Part shown: piece after piece, positions 11,659 through 19,461 of the stretch | How positions within the stretch are numbered: position 1 is the first letter of the stretch | How the letters are laid out: the number at the start of each line of letters is the position of its first letter | DNA from: Faecalibacterium duncaniae | GTDB taxonomy: Bacteria > Bacillota > Clostridia > Oscillospirales > Ruminococcaceae | NCBI RefSeq assembly: GCF_010509575.1 | Contig: NZ_CP048437.1 | Span: 1 to 64,000 of the forward strand | Length of the DNA stretch: 64,000 nt | Direction of reading: 5' to 3' | The notes under the pieces: generated by a model | The model's database searches: none | What the model was told of the DNA's origin: nothing | Seen by the model: only the letters and a program-made list of their open reading frames with translations | Program-made: the position numbers and the translations under genes

Positions 11659-12206
11659 AGCTTGCCCTCGTCCAACAGGGCCTTGAGCTTGAGCACGCCT
11701 GCAATGGTCTTGCCGTCCTTGATCTCGCCGCGCATCACCATCTCATAGGCCTGGGTCAGCGGTACCCGGTCAGGGGTCAGAAACTCGTCCGTATCCAGAT
11801 GCATCCGGGTCTCATGCAGACCGGTGGCCACCCAGGTGTAGATGATCTCGGTATCATAGCCCACGGTGGGGTAGAACTCGCCCAGGGAGGTGTACTTGTC
11901 GGCGGTCAGGCCGCACTCCTCCTCCAGCTCCCGCTTGGCGGCTTCAAAGGGATTCTCCCCTTTTTCCAGCTTGCCGGCGGGCAGCTCCCACAGCTCCTGC
12001 TGCATGGCGTAGCGGAACTGGCGCACCATGCAGATGGTGCCGTCCTCAAAGTAGGGCACGATGCAGGCTCCGCCGTGGTGGTGGACCACCTCGCGGGTGG
12101 CGGTCTTTCCATTTTCCAAAAGGGCGGTATCCTTGGTCAGGGTGACCACCCGGCCCTCGAACAGCACCTCACTTGTGAGCGTCTTTTCAAAATGTGCAGC
12201 GTCCAT
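11655..12206 (-). CDS. NUDIX hydrolase, ADP-ribose pyrophosphatase type
   Basis: The 183-residue protein is predicted to cleave ADP-ribose or a related nucleoside diphosphate sugar. It has the full NUDIX box GKLEKGENPFEAAKRELEEECGL (split here as GKLEKGENPF, then REL..EECG) near residues 79-101 and the flanking YEDG/RQFRY and GFYPTVGYDTE-like segments of the ADPRase group. Start ATG 12206 is followed by MDAAHFEKTL. It is the first gene of a two-gene - strand operon with the rluA-like gene. A promoter candidate lies 40-70 bases upstream. Confidence 0.9.
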   Translation of the reverse strand: MDAAHFEKTLTSEVLFEGRVVTLTKDTALLENGKTATREVVHHHGGACIVPYFEDGTICMVRQFRYAMQQELWELPAGKLEKGENPFEAAKRELEEECGLTADKYTSLGEFYPTVGYDTEIIYTWVATGLHETRMHLDTDEFLTPDRVPLTQAYEMVMRGEIKDGKTIAGVLKLKALLDEGKL

Positions 12207-12246
12207 CGTATTTGCGTCCTTTCCAGATGATAATGATGCTGGTTCA

Positions 12247-12276
12247 AGTTTACGGCAACAAAGCGCCGGTTGTCAA
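12247..12276 (-). promoter_or_regulatory. Candidate promoter for the NUDIX-rluA operon
   Basis: On the - strand TTGACA (complement of 12271-12276) is followed after 18 bases by TAAACT (complement of 12247-12252). The -35 is perfect and the -10 matches four of six positions. Confidence 0.5.
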
Positions 12277-12423
12277 TTCAAAATTGAGGATAAATTAAGA
12301 AAAATACAGCAAAAAAGCCGGATTCTTAATAATCTGTCAGGTTAGATGCAACAAAAAACACAAGCGTAAAAAAGCACCAAAAAATTTCTTGAAATTTTGT
12401 TGCGTTTTGCCAGTGGGTTTGCA

Positions 12424-12455
12424 TTTACTTTGAGGGCGGAATTTGCTAATATAAT
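12424..12455 (+). promoter_or_regulatory. Candidate nifJ promoter
   Basis: A perfect TATAAT sits at 12450-12455, overlapping TAATAT at 12447-12452. TTTACT at 12424-12429 is 17 bases upstream of the latter. Transcription would begin near 12462, at the base of the leader stem. The rest of 12207-12423 shows nothing else recognisable apart from the NUDIX promoter. Confidence 0.6.
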
Positions 12456-12467
12456 ATATGAGCAATA

Positions 12468-12524
12468 GTGCCTTTTGGGGTTCTCCGGCCCCAGCGGGGC
12501 GCGATTGCCCCGCGCAAAAGGTAC
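12468..12524 (+). promoter_or_regulatory. Structured 5' leader of nifJ (three-way junction)
   Basis: A 10-bp closing stem pairs 12468-12477 with 12515-12524 and contains two hairpins: gggg...cccc at about 12477-12492 and a perfect 7-bp GCGGGGC/GCCCCGC stem at 12494-12500/12507-12513. With the predicted start site at about 12462, the mRNA would begin almost at the base of this structure. That could stabilise a highly expressed mRNA or sense something; the sequence does not decide. Confidence 0.6.
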
Positions 12525-12551
12525 CAAATTCTGAACAATGGAGGAAGAAAA

Positions 12552-15500
12552 ATGCCTAGAGCAAAGCAAACCATGGATGGCAATACCGCTGCCGCTCATG
12601 TAGCATACGCCTACACGGACGTGGCTGCTATCTACCCCATTACCCCGTCTTCTCCGATGGCTGACTCTGTGGACCAGTGGTCCGCAGCCGGTCAGAAGAA
12701 CATCTTCGGCAACCAGGTCAAGGTCGTCGAGATGGAGTCTGAGGCCGGCGCTGCCGGCGCTGTGCACGGCTCTCTGGGTGCAGGTGCTGTTACCACCACC
12801 TTCACCGCTTCTCAGGGCCTGCTGCTGATGATCCCCAACATGTACAAGATCGCTGCTGAGCAGCTGCCCTGCGTGTTCGATGTTTCTGCACGTACCGTTG
12901 CTACCCAGTCCCTGAACATCTTCGGTGATCACAGCGACGTTATGGCATGCCGCCAGACCGGCTTCGCAATGCTGGTCGAGAGCAGCGTGCAGGAAGTTAT
13001 GGATCTGTCCCCTGTTGCCCATCTGGCAGCAATCGAGGGCCGGGTTCCCTTCCTGAACTTCTTCGATGGCTTCCGTACTTCTCACGAGTACCAGAAGATC
13101 GAGAAGTGGGACTACGCTGATCTGAAGGAAATGTGCAACATGAAGGCTGTTGAGGAGTTCCGTGCCAAGGCTCTGAACCCCGAGCACCCCAAGATGCGCG
13201 GTTCCCACGAGAACGGCGACGTGTTCTTCCAGCACCGTGAGGCCTGCAACTCCGCTTACGACGCACTGCCCGCAGTGGTCGAGAAGTACATGGCCAAGAT
13301 CAACGAGAAGCTGGGCACCAACTACGATCTGTTCAACTACTACGGCGCACCCGATGCTGACCGTGTTATGATCGCTATGGGCTCTGTCTGCGACGTTGCT
13401 GACGAAGTCATCGATTACCTGAACGCCAAGGGCGAGAAGGTCGGTATCGTCAAGGTCCGCCTGTACCGTCCCTGGGTGTCCTCCGCTCTGCTGAAGGTCC
13501 TGCCCAAGACTGCCAAGAAGGTTGCAGTTCTGGATCGTACCAAGGAGCCCGGCTCCCTGGGCGAGCCCCTGTACCTGGATGTTGCTGCTACCCTGCGTGA
13601 GGCTGGCCTGAACGATGTCGTCCTGACCGGCGGCCGTTACGGCCTGGGCAGCAAGGACACTCCCCCGTCCTCCATCTTCGCTCTGTTCAAGGAGCTGGAG
13701 AAGGATCAGCCCAAGGAGCGCTTCACTCTGGGCATCACCGATGATGTCACCGGTCTGTCCCTGCCCGAGGTCAAGCCCGCTCCCATCACCGCAGCTGCTG
13801 GCACCAAGGAGTGCAAGTTCTGGGGTCTGGGCGGCGACGGTACTGTCGGCGCAAACAAGAACTCCGTCAAGATCATCGGCGACCACACTGATAAGTATGT
13901 TCAGGCATACTTCCAGTATGACTCCAAGAAGACCGGCGGCGTGACCATCAGCCACCTGCGTTTCGGCGACAAGCCCATCCGCAGCCCCTACTACATCAAC
14001 CAGGCTGACTTCGTGGCCTGCCACAACCCCGCTTACATCCACATGGGCATGAAGATGGTCCAGGATGTCAAGCCCGGCGGCGTGTTCATGATCAACTGCC
14101 AGTGGACCGATGAGGAGCTGGGCCAGCACCTGAACGCTGAGGCCAAGAAGTACATTGCTGACAACAACATTCAGCTGTACACCATCAACGCCATCGATAA
14201 GGCAATCGAAATCGGTATGGGCAAGCGCACCAATACCATCCTGCAGTCCGCTTTCTTCAAGCTGGCTGACGTTATGCCCATCGAGGACGCTGTCAACTTC
14301 ATGAAGCAGGCAGCTCAGAAGAGCTACGGCAAGAAGGGCCAGGACGTTGTTGAGATGAACTGGAAGGCCATCGATGCTGGTGTTGACGCGATCCACAAGG
14401 TCGACGTTCCCGCTTCCTGGTCCAACCCCGAGGCTGATCCCGCTCCCAAGGCTCTCACCGGCCGTCCGGAGCTGGTCAAGCAGATCCGTGATGTCATGGA
14501 GCCCATCGCTCGTATGGACGGCGACAGCCTGCCCGTTTCCGCTTTCGTTGCAAATGCAAACGGCGAGTGGGAGCAGGGCGCATCCGCATACGAGAAGCGC
14601 GGCACCGCTGTGAACGTTCCCGAGTGGGATGCTTCCAAGTGCGTCGGCTGCAACCAGTGTGCATTCGTCTGCTCTCATGCTACCATCCGTCCCTTCCAGC
14701 TGACCGCTGACGAGCTGGCAGCTGCTCCTGCTCAGACCAAGAGCCGTGACAACCGCCCCGCAAACGAGTACAAGTTTGTGATGGCTGTTTCTCCTCTGGA
14801 CTGCATGGGCTGCGGCGAGTGCGTCACCGTCTGCCCCACCAAGGCAATTGCTATGGTTCCTCAGGAGAGCCAGGCCGATCAGCAGGCAGTCTTCGACTAC
14901 TGCGTCGCCAACATCTCCAAGAAGCCCAGCAAGTTTGCTGATGACACCGTTATTGGTTCTCAGTTCAACCAGCCCCTGCTGGAGTTCTCTGGCTCCTGTG
15001 CAGGCTGTGCTGAGACCTCTTACGCTCGCCTGATCACTCAGCTGTTCGGCGAGAAGATGTACATCTCCAACGCTACCGGCTGCTCCTCTATCTGGGGCGG
15101 TACCGCTTCCATCTCTCCGTACACCGTCAACAAGGACAGCGGCCATGGTCCTGCATGGTGCAACTCCCTGTTCGAGGATAACGCTGAGCATGGTCTGGGC
15201 CTGTACCTCGGCCAGAAGACCGTTCGTGAGAACCTGATCAAGCGCATTGCTGAGGTTGCTGGTTCTGACAAGGCTTCCGCTGAGCTGAAGGCTGCCTTCG
15301 ACAAGTTCATGGAGACCAAGAACAACACCAAGGCAAACGACGAACCCGCCAAGGCTCTGATCGCTGAGCTGGAGAAGGCTGCTGCCGCTGGCTGCACCGA
15401 GTCCGCTGAGATCCTGAAGAGCAAGGAGTTCATCGCCAAGAAGTCCGTCTGGATCTTCGGTGGTGACGGCTGGGCATACGACATCGGCTTCGGCGGCCTG

Positions 15501-16097
15501 GATCACGTCCTGGCTTCCGGCGAGGATGTCAACGTCATGGTCTTCGATACTGAGATGTACTCCAACACCGGTGGACAGGCATCCAAGGCTTCCAACATTG
15601 GTGAGGTCTGCCAGTTCGCTGCTGCTGGTAAGGAAATCAGCAAGAAGAGCCTGTCCGAGATCGCAATGACCTACGGTTACATCTATGTTGCTCAGATCGC
15701 TCTGGGCGCTAACATGAACCAGGCTGTCAAGGCAATCGCTGAGGCTGAGGCTTATCCCGGCCCCTCTCTGATCATCGGCTACGCTCCCTGCGAGCTGCAC
15801 GGTGTGAAGGGCGGCATGACCAACTGCCAGAACGAGATGAAGAAGGCAGTTGAGGCTGGTTACTGGAACCTGTTCACCTTCAACCCCGCCAACAAGGCTC
15901 AGGGCAAGAACCCCTTCACCCTGACCTCCAAGGCTGTGGATGCCGAGAAGTATCAGGCACTGCTGGCAAACGAGACCCGTTACAGCCGCCTGACCCGTGC
16001 ATTCCCCGAGCGTGCAAAGGCTCTGTTCGCACGCAACGAGCAGGTTGCAAACGATCGTTACGAGCACCTGACCCGTCTGGTCGAGCTGTACAAGTAA
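12552..16097 (+). CDS. nifJ: Pyruvate:ferredoxin (flavodoxin) oxidoreductase
   Basis: PFOR oxidises pyruvate with CoA to acetyl-CoA and CO2 and passes electrons to ferredoxin, the central step of anaerobic pyruvate use. The 1181-residue single-chain enzyme has the pyrimidine-binding N-terminal domain (AYTDVAAIYPITPSSPMADS), the gamma domain, two 4Fe-4S clusters with CVGCNQCAFVCSHA and CMGCGECVTVCPTKA (about 697-765), and a TPP-binding C-terminal part with GDGWAYDIGFGGLDH. Start ATG 12552 follows GGAGGAAGAAAA. Its codon use is strongly biased (gct, gtt, aag) compared with neighbours, a sign of high expression. The ferredoxin at 27.3 kb is a plausible partner. Confidence 0.98.
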   Translation: MPRAKQTMDGNTAAAHVAYAYTDVAAIYPITPSSPMADSVDQWSAAGQKNIFGNQVKVVEMESEAGAAGAVHGSLGAGAVTTTFTASQGLLLMIPNMYKIAAEQLPCVFDVSARTVATQSLNIFGDHSDVMACRQTGFAMLVESSVQEVMDLSPVAHLAAIEGRVPFLNFFDGFRTSHEYQKIEKWDYADLKEMCNMKAVEEFRAKALNPEHPKMRGSHENGDVFFQHREACNSAYDALPAVVEKYMAKINEKLGTNYDLFNYYGAPDADRVMIAMGSVCDVADEVIDYLNAKGEKVGIVKVRLYRPWVSSALLKVLPKTAKKVAVLDRTKEPGSLGEPLYLDVAATLREAGLNDVVLTGGRYGLGSKDTPPSSIFALFKELEKDQPKERFTLGITDDVTGLSLPEVKPAPITAAAGTKECKFWGLGGDGTVGANKNSVKIIGDHTDKYVQAYFQYDSKKTGGVTISHLRFGDKPIRSPYYINQADFVACHNPAYIHMGMKMVQDVKPGGVFMINCQWTDEELGQHLNAEAKKYIADNNIQLYTINAIDKAIEIGMGKRTNTILQSAFFKLADVMPIEDAVNFMKQAAQKSYGKKGQDVVEMNWKAIDAGVDAIHKVDVPASWSNPEADPAPKALTGRPELVKQIRDVMEPIARMDGDSLPVSAFVANANGEWEQGASAYEKRGTAVNVPEWDASKCVGCNQCAFVCSHATIRPFQLTADELAAAPAQTKSRDNRPANEYKFVMAVSPLDCMGCGECVTVCPTKAIAMVPQESQADQQAVFDYCVANISKKPSKFADDTVIGSQFNQPLLEFSGSCAGCAETSYARLITQLFGEKMYISNATGCSSIWGGTASISPYTVNKDSGHGPAWCNSLFEDNAEHGLGLYLGQKTVRENLIKRIAEVAGSDKASAELKAAFDKFMETKNNTKANDEPAKALIAELEKAAAAGCTESAEILKSKEFIAKKSVWIFGGDGWAYDIGFGGLDHVLASGEDVNVMVFDTEMYSNTGGQASKASNIGEVCQFAAAGKEISKKSLSEIAMTYGYIYVAQIALGANMNQAVKAIAEAEAYPGPSLIIGYAPCELHGVKGGMTNCQNEMKKAVEAGYWNLFTFNPANKAQGKNPFTLTSKAVDAEKYQALLANETRYSRLTRAFPERAKALFARNEQVANDRYEHLTRLVELYK

Positions 16098-16111
16098 TCC
16101 TGTTTTCTGAA

Positions 16112-16232
16112 CAATGGCTGGCAATGGCCGCAGCGGCACCCTAGTCCGCAAGGCGGCTGCTCCGCACTGGCGATTACTGCGCAACGCAGCAGTGCGAAAC
16201 TGCGGCCCCGCCGCCTTGAACAGAGCATGATG
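16112..16232. other. GC-rich nested inverted repeats after nifJ
   Basis: The segment folds on itself: gccgcag near 16121 pairs with ctgcggc near 16199, and gcactg pairs with cagtgc inside. There is no clear T-run, so it may be a 3' mRNA structure rather than a classic terminator. Confidence 0.4.
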
Positions 16233-16265
16233 AACGTGCAAACGAGCATTTGCGCAAACTTCTGA

Positions 16266-16460
16266 TTTCATTCCCTCGCCCGCCGCGGCCCGCGAACCGC
16301 GCCGGGCAGGGTGTTTGAAATACCAAAGCGCCCGCGAGGGTCCTTGAAAGCACACCCCGCGTGTGTCAGGAGCATAAGGTCTGGCAACAGATACCTTGCT
16401 CCGCCTGCTGCATAAGACCTGCCCTGCAGGGATCTTGCCGCAGTCAAAAACGAATCCGTT
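16266..16460 (+). ncRNA. Candidate structured RNA, unassigned
   Basis: No credible reading frame covers this stretch. It can form a long rod: GGGCAGG (16304-16310) with CCTGCCC (16418-16424), and an apical arm CAGG/GGAGC...AAGGTCTG with loop GCAA closed by CAGATACCTT...GCTCC...CCTG (16367-16406). The layout of a rod with an internal open region is reminiscent of 6S RNA, but I found no family consensus or promoter. I rule out tmRNA, RNase P and SRP RNA because their core motifs are absent. A terminator follows directly. Confidence 0.3.
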
Positions 16461-16465
16461 TTTAG

Positions 16466-16503
16466 CGCCCCGCTCACTTTATAGTGAACGGGGCGTATTT
16501 TTG
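16466..16503 (+). terminator. Strong intrinsic terminator
   Basis: CGCCCCG (16466-16472) pairs with CGGGGCG (16489-16495); an inner stem ctcac/gtgaa extends it with one mismatch, and ATTTTTG follows. It would end nifJ and/or the candidate RNA transcript. Confidence 0.85.
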
Positions 16504-16517
16504 TGTGAGGAAACAGA

Positions 16518-16549
16518 AACCGCTGTACGGAATGTTCCATACAGCGGTT
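16518..16549 (-). terminator. Candidate terminator of the higBA-like operon
   Basis: A 10-bp stem (16518-16527 with 16540-16549) is followed on the - strand by a T-rich TTTCTGTTTCC tract. It lies 15 bases after the antitoxin stop. Confidence 0.65.
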
Positions 16550-16563
16550 CTCTCATCCATATA

Positions 16564-16851
16564 CTATTTTGCGGAAGCAGGAATGAATTCAATTTTGACC
16601 TGCATTCCCATACCGGCGGCAAGGCGCTGCAGCGTCCGCAGAGAAGGATTTGCGTTGCCGTTTTCCAGCTTGCTGATGTCTGCCTGAGCAATGCCGGTAC
16701 GCTCCGAGAGCTCCTTCTGGGTCAGGCCGCTTACCTTCCGGGCATCGATCATTGCCTGTACCAGCGAAAGCTCTGGCTGAAGTGCCTCCCACTCCGCTTT
16801 GAATTCAGGGTCTTCCAGTTGTTTGTTGAGAAAATTCCGAAAATCACTCAC
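16564..16851 (-). CDS. HTH (XRE-type) antitoxin of a HigBA-like module
   Basis: The 95-residue protein has a central Cro/C1-type helix-turn-helix (GLTQKELSERTGIAQADISKLENGNANPSLRTLQRLA, in parts, residues about 42-78) typical of HigA antitoxins. It should neutralise the preceding toxin and, with it, repress their promoter. Its ATG overlaps the toxin stop by 4 bases (ATGA), so translation is coupled. Toxin-first order is characteristic of higBA rather than relBE. The palindromic sites at 17224-17264 are the likely operators. Confidence 0.88.
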   Translation of the reverse strand: MSDFRNFLNKQLEDPEFKAEWEALQPELSLVQAMIDARKVSGLTQKELSERTGIAQADISKLENGNANPSLRTLQRLAAGMGMQVKIEFIPASAK

Positions 16852-17207
16852 GATATCTTCTCCTTTCGTTCAAGATAGTCTGCACGATATTTTTTGGCCA
16901 GGGCAATTTCCTCTGGTGGTGTTTTTTGCGTTTTCTTGATAAAGCCGTTGGTCAGAACAATGCGCTTTCCAATGTAAAAGAAATACAGAACACGTGTGAT
17001 ATTGCTGCTCTGCTTAGCACGGATCTCAAAAATTCCGTCCCCAATAAATTTGGAGTAGGGCTCCCGCAGCTGTGGTCCGTTGGCTTCCAGCAGTGCGACA
17101 GCACCCAATACCTTTGCACGCATTTTGGTGTCAAGGGATTCCAGAAAATCATCTACCGGACAGTCGCCATTCTCCTTATGGTAGAAGTCTACATCGTAAC
17201 ATTCCAA
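16848..17207 (-). CDS. RelE/HigB-superfamily toxin
   Basis: This 119-residue protein belongs to the phage-derived Gp49/HigB branch of RelE-like mRNA interferases: it contains FLESLDTKMRAKVLGAVALLE, then GPQLREPYSKFIGDGIFEIR and a VLYFFYIGKRIVLTNGFIKK strand pair near the C-terminus. HigB toxins cut mRNA on the ribosome; that activity is inferred. I start at TTG 17207 (MECYDVDFYHKENG) because GGAGGG lies 8 bases upstream; a longer in-frame start at 17264 would place 19 residues inside the operator. It is the first gene of the pair. Confidence 0.87.
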   Translation of the reverse strand: MECYDVDFYHKENGDCPVDDFLESLDTKMRAKVLGAVALLEANGPQLREPYSKFIGDGIFEIRAKQSSNITRVLYFFYIGKRIVLTNGFIKKTQKTPPEEIALAKKYRADYLERKEKIS

Positions 17208-17223
17208 GCGGCAGCCCTCCTCT

Positions 17224-17272
17224 ATGGGATATATCCCATTTCTATAATATATGATATATCCCATTTTGTCAA
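17224..17272 (-). promoter_or_regulatory. Promoter and operators of the toxin-antitoxin pair
   Basis: On the - strand TTGACA (complement of 17267-17272), a 17-base spacer and TATTAT (complement of 17244-17249) form a near-ideal sigma-70 type promoter. A perfect 16-bp palindrome, atgggatatatcccat, lies at 17224-17239, and an imperfect copy, atgatatatcccat, at 17251-17264 inside the spacer, 27 bases apart. This is the expected arrangement for autorepression by the antitoxin. Confidence 0.85.
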
Positions 17273-17343
17273 GGGCGCGATAAAAATATCTTCTCGCTAT
17301 TTTACAATTTCTTCATAGGATTTTCATGCAAACCCGTGCTTTT

Positions 17344-17354
17344 GGTGCTATACT
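17344..17354 (+). promoter_or_regulatory. Extended -10 promoter of small RNA copy A
   Basis: TATACT at 17349-17354 is preceded by TGC, an extended -10. No good -35 is seen. Copy B has the same TATACT at the same distance from its first stem. Confidence 0.6.
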
Positions 17355-17359
17355 ACTGA

Positions 17360-17473
17360 CATAAGGAACCGGGGCCGCAACCGATTCCTTGTACATGATT
17401 CCTCCTCACACCAAGGCAATATCCAAACAGAAAGCCCCTTTCAGTGGTCCGCAAGCACTGGAAGGGGCTTTCT
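17360..17473 (+). ncRNA. Candidate small RNA, copy A of a two-member family
   Basis: Three parts are visible. Hairpin 1 pairs AAGGAA (17363-17368) with TTCCTT (17385-17390) and CGG with CCG, leaving the loop ggccgcaa. A linker runs acatgattcctcctcacacc and onwards. The terminator hairpin pairs 17431-17446 with 17456-17471 around a 9-base loop ending ccgcaag. Copy B at 23778-23896 keeps both loops, both loop lengths and the linker, while the stem bases change in compensating pairs. That is strong evidence for a transcribed RNA. The CCTCCT in the linker could pair with Shine-Dalgarno sequences. I recognise no named family. Confidence 0.75.
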
Positions 17474-17517
17474 GCGTGTTTTGGCGGAAATTCCCGCCTG
17501 ATTCGGTGCATTTAGGG

Positions 17518-17546
17518 TTGACCGGCCTTTTGGGCGGCGCTATAAT
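17518..17546 (+). promoter_or_regulatory. mgtE promoter
   Basis: TTGACC (17518-17523), a 17-base spacer and a perfect TATAAT (17541-17546). It is one of the best promoters in the window and sets the leader start at about 17553. Confidence 0.85.
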
Positions 17547-17552
17547 AAAAAG

Positions 17553-17819
17553 TGGAAAAGATCTTTAGGAGGTGAACGCAGGACAATGGACCCGGATCAT
17601 AGTCGAAGATGCGGTTTTGGTGCGATAGGACGGGACATGGAGCAGGCTGCGTTCGCCTTTTTTGCCCGGTAAGAGGTGCTGTTCGGGCACTTCTCAGCGG
17701 GGAGAAAGGGCGCGGCTTTGTGCGCGTGGAAGCCCTGGCAAGGGGTGGATGCGGGCCGTTGGCGGCGCTTTTTGTTTTGCCCTGTACCAACCGCCGGAAT
17801 ACGGTAGGAGGTACGCAAA
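17553..17819 (+). promoter_or_regulatory. Long structured 5' leader of mgtE, unassigned
   Basis: About 267 bases separate the promoter from mgtE and contain no good gene. Local stems are visible (agaggtgc with gcacttct at about 17673-17695; gcgc pairs around 17709). T-runs after GC-rich stretches at about 17660 and 17770 could be attenuators. mgtE genes are often controlled by the Mg2+-sensing M-box, and TTAGGAGGTGA near 17575 faintly resembles the M-box start, but the other M-box motifs are missing, so I do not call it one. Confidence 0.5.
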
Positions 17820-19391
17820 ATGGAAATGGAAGAAAAGAAAAACGAACTGACCGAGGCTGCCCTGCCTGTGCAGGAGCTGCCCGCTGATATCCCGGACGAG
17901 GTGCGCCAGAAGCTGGTCAGAGATCTGAACGAGGAAGCCACAGAGGATCTGAAGCAGGACATCCGGGAGGCCGAGAAAGAGGAGGCCCGGGACGAGGAGG
18001 TCAAGGCTGACCCCGAGATGCTGACCAAGAGCCGCCTGCTCAAGATGCTGGTAAAAAAGCAGTACGTCAAGCTGCGCGAGGTCACCGAGGAGGAGCAGCC
18101 TGCCGACCTGGCAGAGCTGCTGGAGGAGCTGGACGAGAACAACCGTCTGGTGGTGTTCCGCCTGCTGAAAAAGGAAGTGGCCACTGAGGCCTTCGCCTAT
18201 ATGTCCGATGAAGCCCGGGATGACCTGGTCAACGCCTTCTCCGACGTGGAGCTGGTCAGCGCCATTGAGGAGATGAGCCTGGACGATGCCGCCGACCTGC
18301 TGGAGGATATGCCCGCAGGCGTGGTCAAGCGGGTGCTGGAGAAATCCTCCAAGCAGACCCGCGAGAGCCTGAACAAACTGCTGAACTACCCCGAGAGCTC
18401 GGCCGGCAGCCTGATGACCCCTGAATATGTCCGGCTGAAAAAAGAGATGAATGTCCGGCAGGCGCTGGATGCCATCCGGCGGCAGGGCGAGAACGCCGAG
18501 ACCGTCTATATCAACTATGTTGTGGAACGCAACCGCCTGAAGGGTGTTGTCTCTGCCCGTGACCTGCTGCTGGCAGACCCTGATACCCCGCTGGTCGATA
18601 TTATGGACGACAACGTGGTCACCGTGAAGGTCACGGATGACCAGGAGTTCGTGGCCCGTGAGATGCAGCGCTACGACTTTACCGCAATGCCCGTTGTGGA
18701 CAACGAGGGCATGTTTGTGGGCATTATCACCATCGACGATGCAATCGATGTTCTGACCGATGAGAGCACCGAGGATATGCAGAAGATGGCCGCCATTCTG
18801 CCTGCGGATGAGGCCACGACTTATTTTGGCACCAGTGTCTGGACCCACGCCAAGCAGCGCATCCCCTGGCTGCTGATCCTGATGCTGTCGGCCACCTTTA
18901 CTGGTATGGTCACCACCCATTACGAGGAAGCCTTTGTGAGCCTGCCCCTGCTGGTCTCCTTCATGCCCATGCTGATGGATACCGCTGGCAACTGCGGCAA
19001 CCAGATCAGCACCCTGATGGTGCGCGGTCTGGCGCTGGGCGAGGTGGAACCCGCCGATTTCCTCAAGGTGCTGGCCAAGGAACTCCGTGTTTCTGCGATC
19101 GTGGGTGCGGTGCTGGGCCTGGTGAACGGTTTGCGTATCTACTTGATGTACACCTTCATCTTTGCCGGTCAGTATGACAATGTGATGGGCTACGCAATCG
19201 TCGTCAGTGTGTCGCTGTTCTTCAGCGTCATCCTGGCAAAGCTGGTGGGCGGTATGCTGCCCCTTGCCGCCAAGAAGCTGGGTGCGGACCCGGCCATCAT
19301 GGCGACCCCCTTCATCACCACCATCGTGGATGCCTGCAGCTTGATCTTGTACTTCCAGATCGCGCAGATCGTGTTCCGGAATATGATGTAA
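17820..19391 (+). CDS. mgtE: Magnesium transporter MgtE
   Basis: MgtE is a Mg2+ channel gated by cytoplasmic Mg2+. The 523-residue product has an acidic N-terminal extension (about 1-80), the MgtE N domain (helical repeats AELLEELDENNRLVVFRLL and DDAADLLEDMP), two CBS domains (about 205-330, with GVVSARDLL and VGIITIDDAID), and a membrane domain of five helices beginning WLLILMLSATFTGMV, with the conserved pore stretch PMLMDTAGNCGNQ. The ATG at 17820 follows TAGGAGGTACGCAAA. It has its own strong promoter and a long leader, so it is probably regulated by an RNA element. Confidence 0.96.
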   Translation: MEMEEKKNELTEAALPVQELPADIPDEVRQKLVRDLNEEATEDLKQDIREAEKEEARDEEVKADPEMLTKSRLLKMLVKKQYVKLREVTEEEQPADLAELLEELDENNRLVVFRLLKKEVATEAFAYMSDEARDDLVNAFSDVELVSAIEEMSLDDAADLLEDMPAGVVKRVLEKSSKQTRESLNKLLNYPESSAGSLMTPEYVRLKKEMNVRQALDAIRRQGENAETVYINYVVERNRLKGVVSARDLLLADPDTPLVDIMDDNVVTVKVTDDQEFVAREMQRYDFTAMPVVDNEGMFVGIITIDDAIDVLTDESTEDMQKMAAILPADEATTYFGTSVWTHAKQRIPWLLILMLSATFTGMVTTHYEEAFVSLPLLVSFMPMLMDTAGNCGNQISTLMVRGLALGEVEPADFLKVLAKELRVSAIVGAVLGLVNGLRIYLMYTFIFAGQYDNVMGYAIVVSVSLFFSVILAKLVGGMLPLAAKKLGADPAIMATPFITTIVDACSLILYFQIAQIVFRNMM

Positions 19392-19410
19392 CGTTTGATT
19401 TTATAGGAGC

Positions 19411-19460
19411 AACCCTTTCAGTCAAAGCCTGACGGCTTTGCCTGAGAGGGCTGTTTCTTT
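19411..19460 (+). terminator. Terminator after mgtE (repeat-type hairpin)
   Basis: An inner stem CAAAGCC/GGCTTTG (19423-19429 and 19434-19440) sits on an outer stem CCCTTTCAG/CTGAGAGGG (19413-19421 and 19442-19450), then a T-run. Nearly the same hairpin ends galM at 36211-36256. Confidence 0.85.
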
Positions 19461-19461
19461 T

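Noticed and set aside
12342..16355. A 1337-codon open frame on the - strand opposite nifJ
   Set aside because: It is a mirror of the highly biased nifJ codons, has Val/Leu/Gly-rich low-complexity protein, and has no ribosome binding site. The same applies to the long antisense frames opposite gyrA (6684-9236), the RND gene (30029-33517) and feoAB (38334-40070).
17570..17680. M-box riboswitch upstream of mgtE
   Set aside because: TTAGGAGGTGA is suggestive, but the GCTGCTGCC, ACGCCAATGGG and CAACAG-like conserved blocks are not found, so I leave the leader unassigned.
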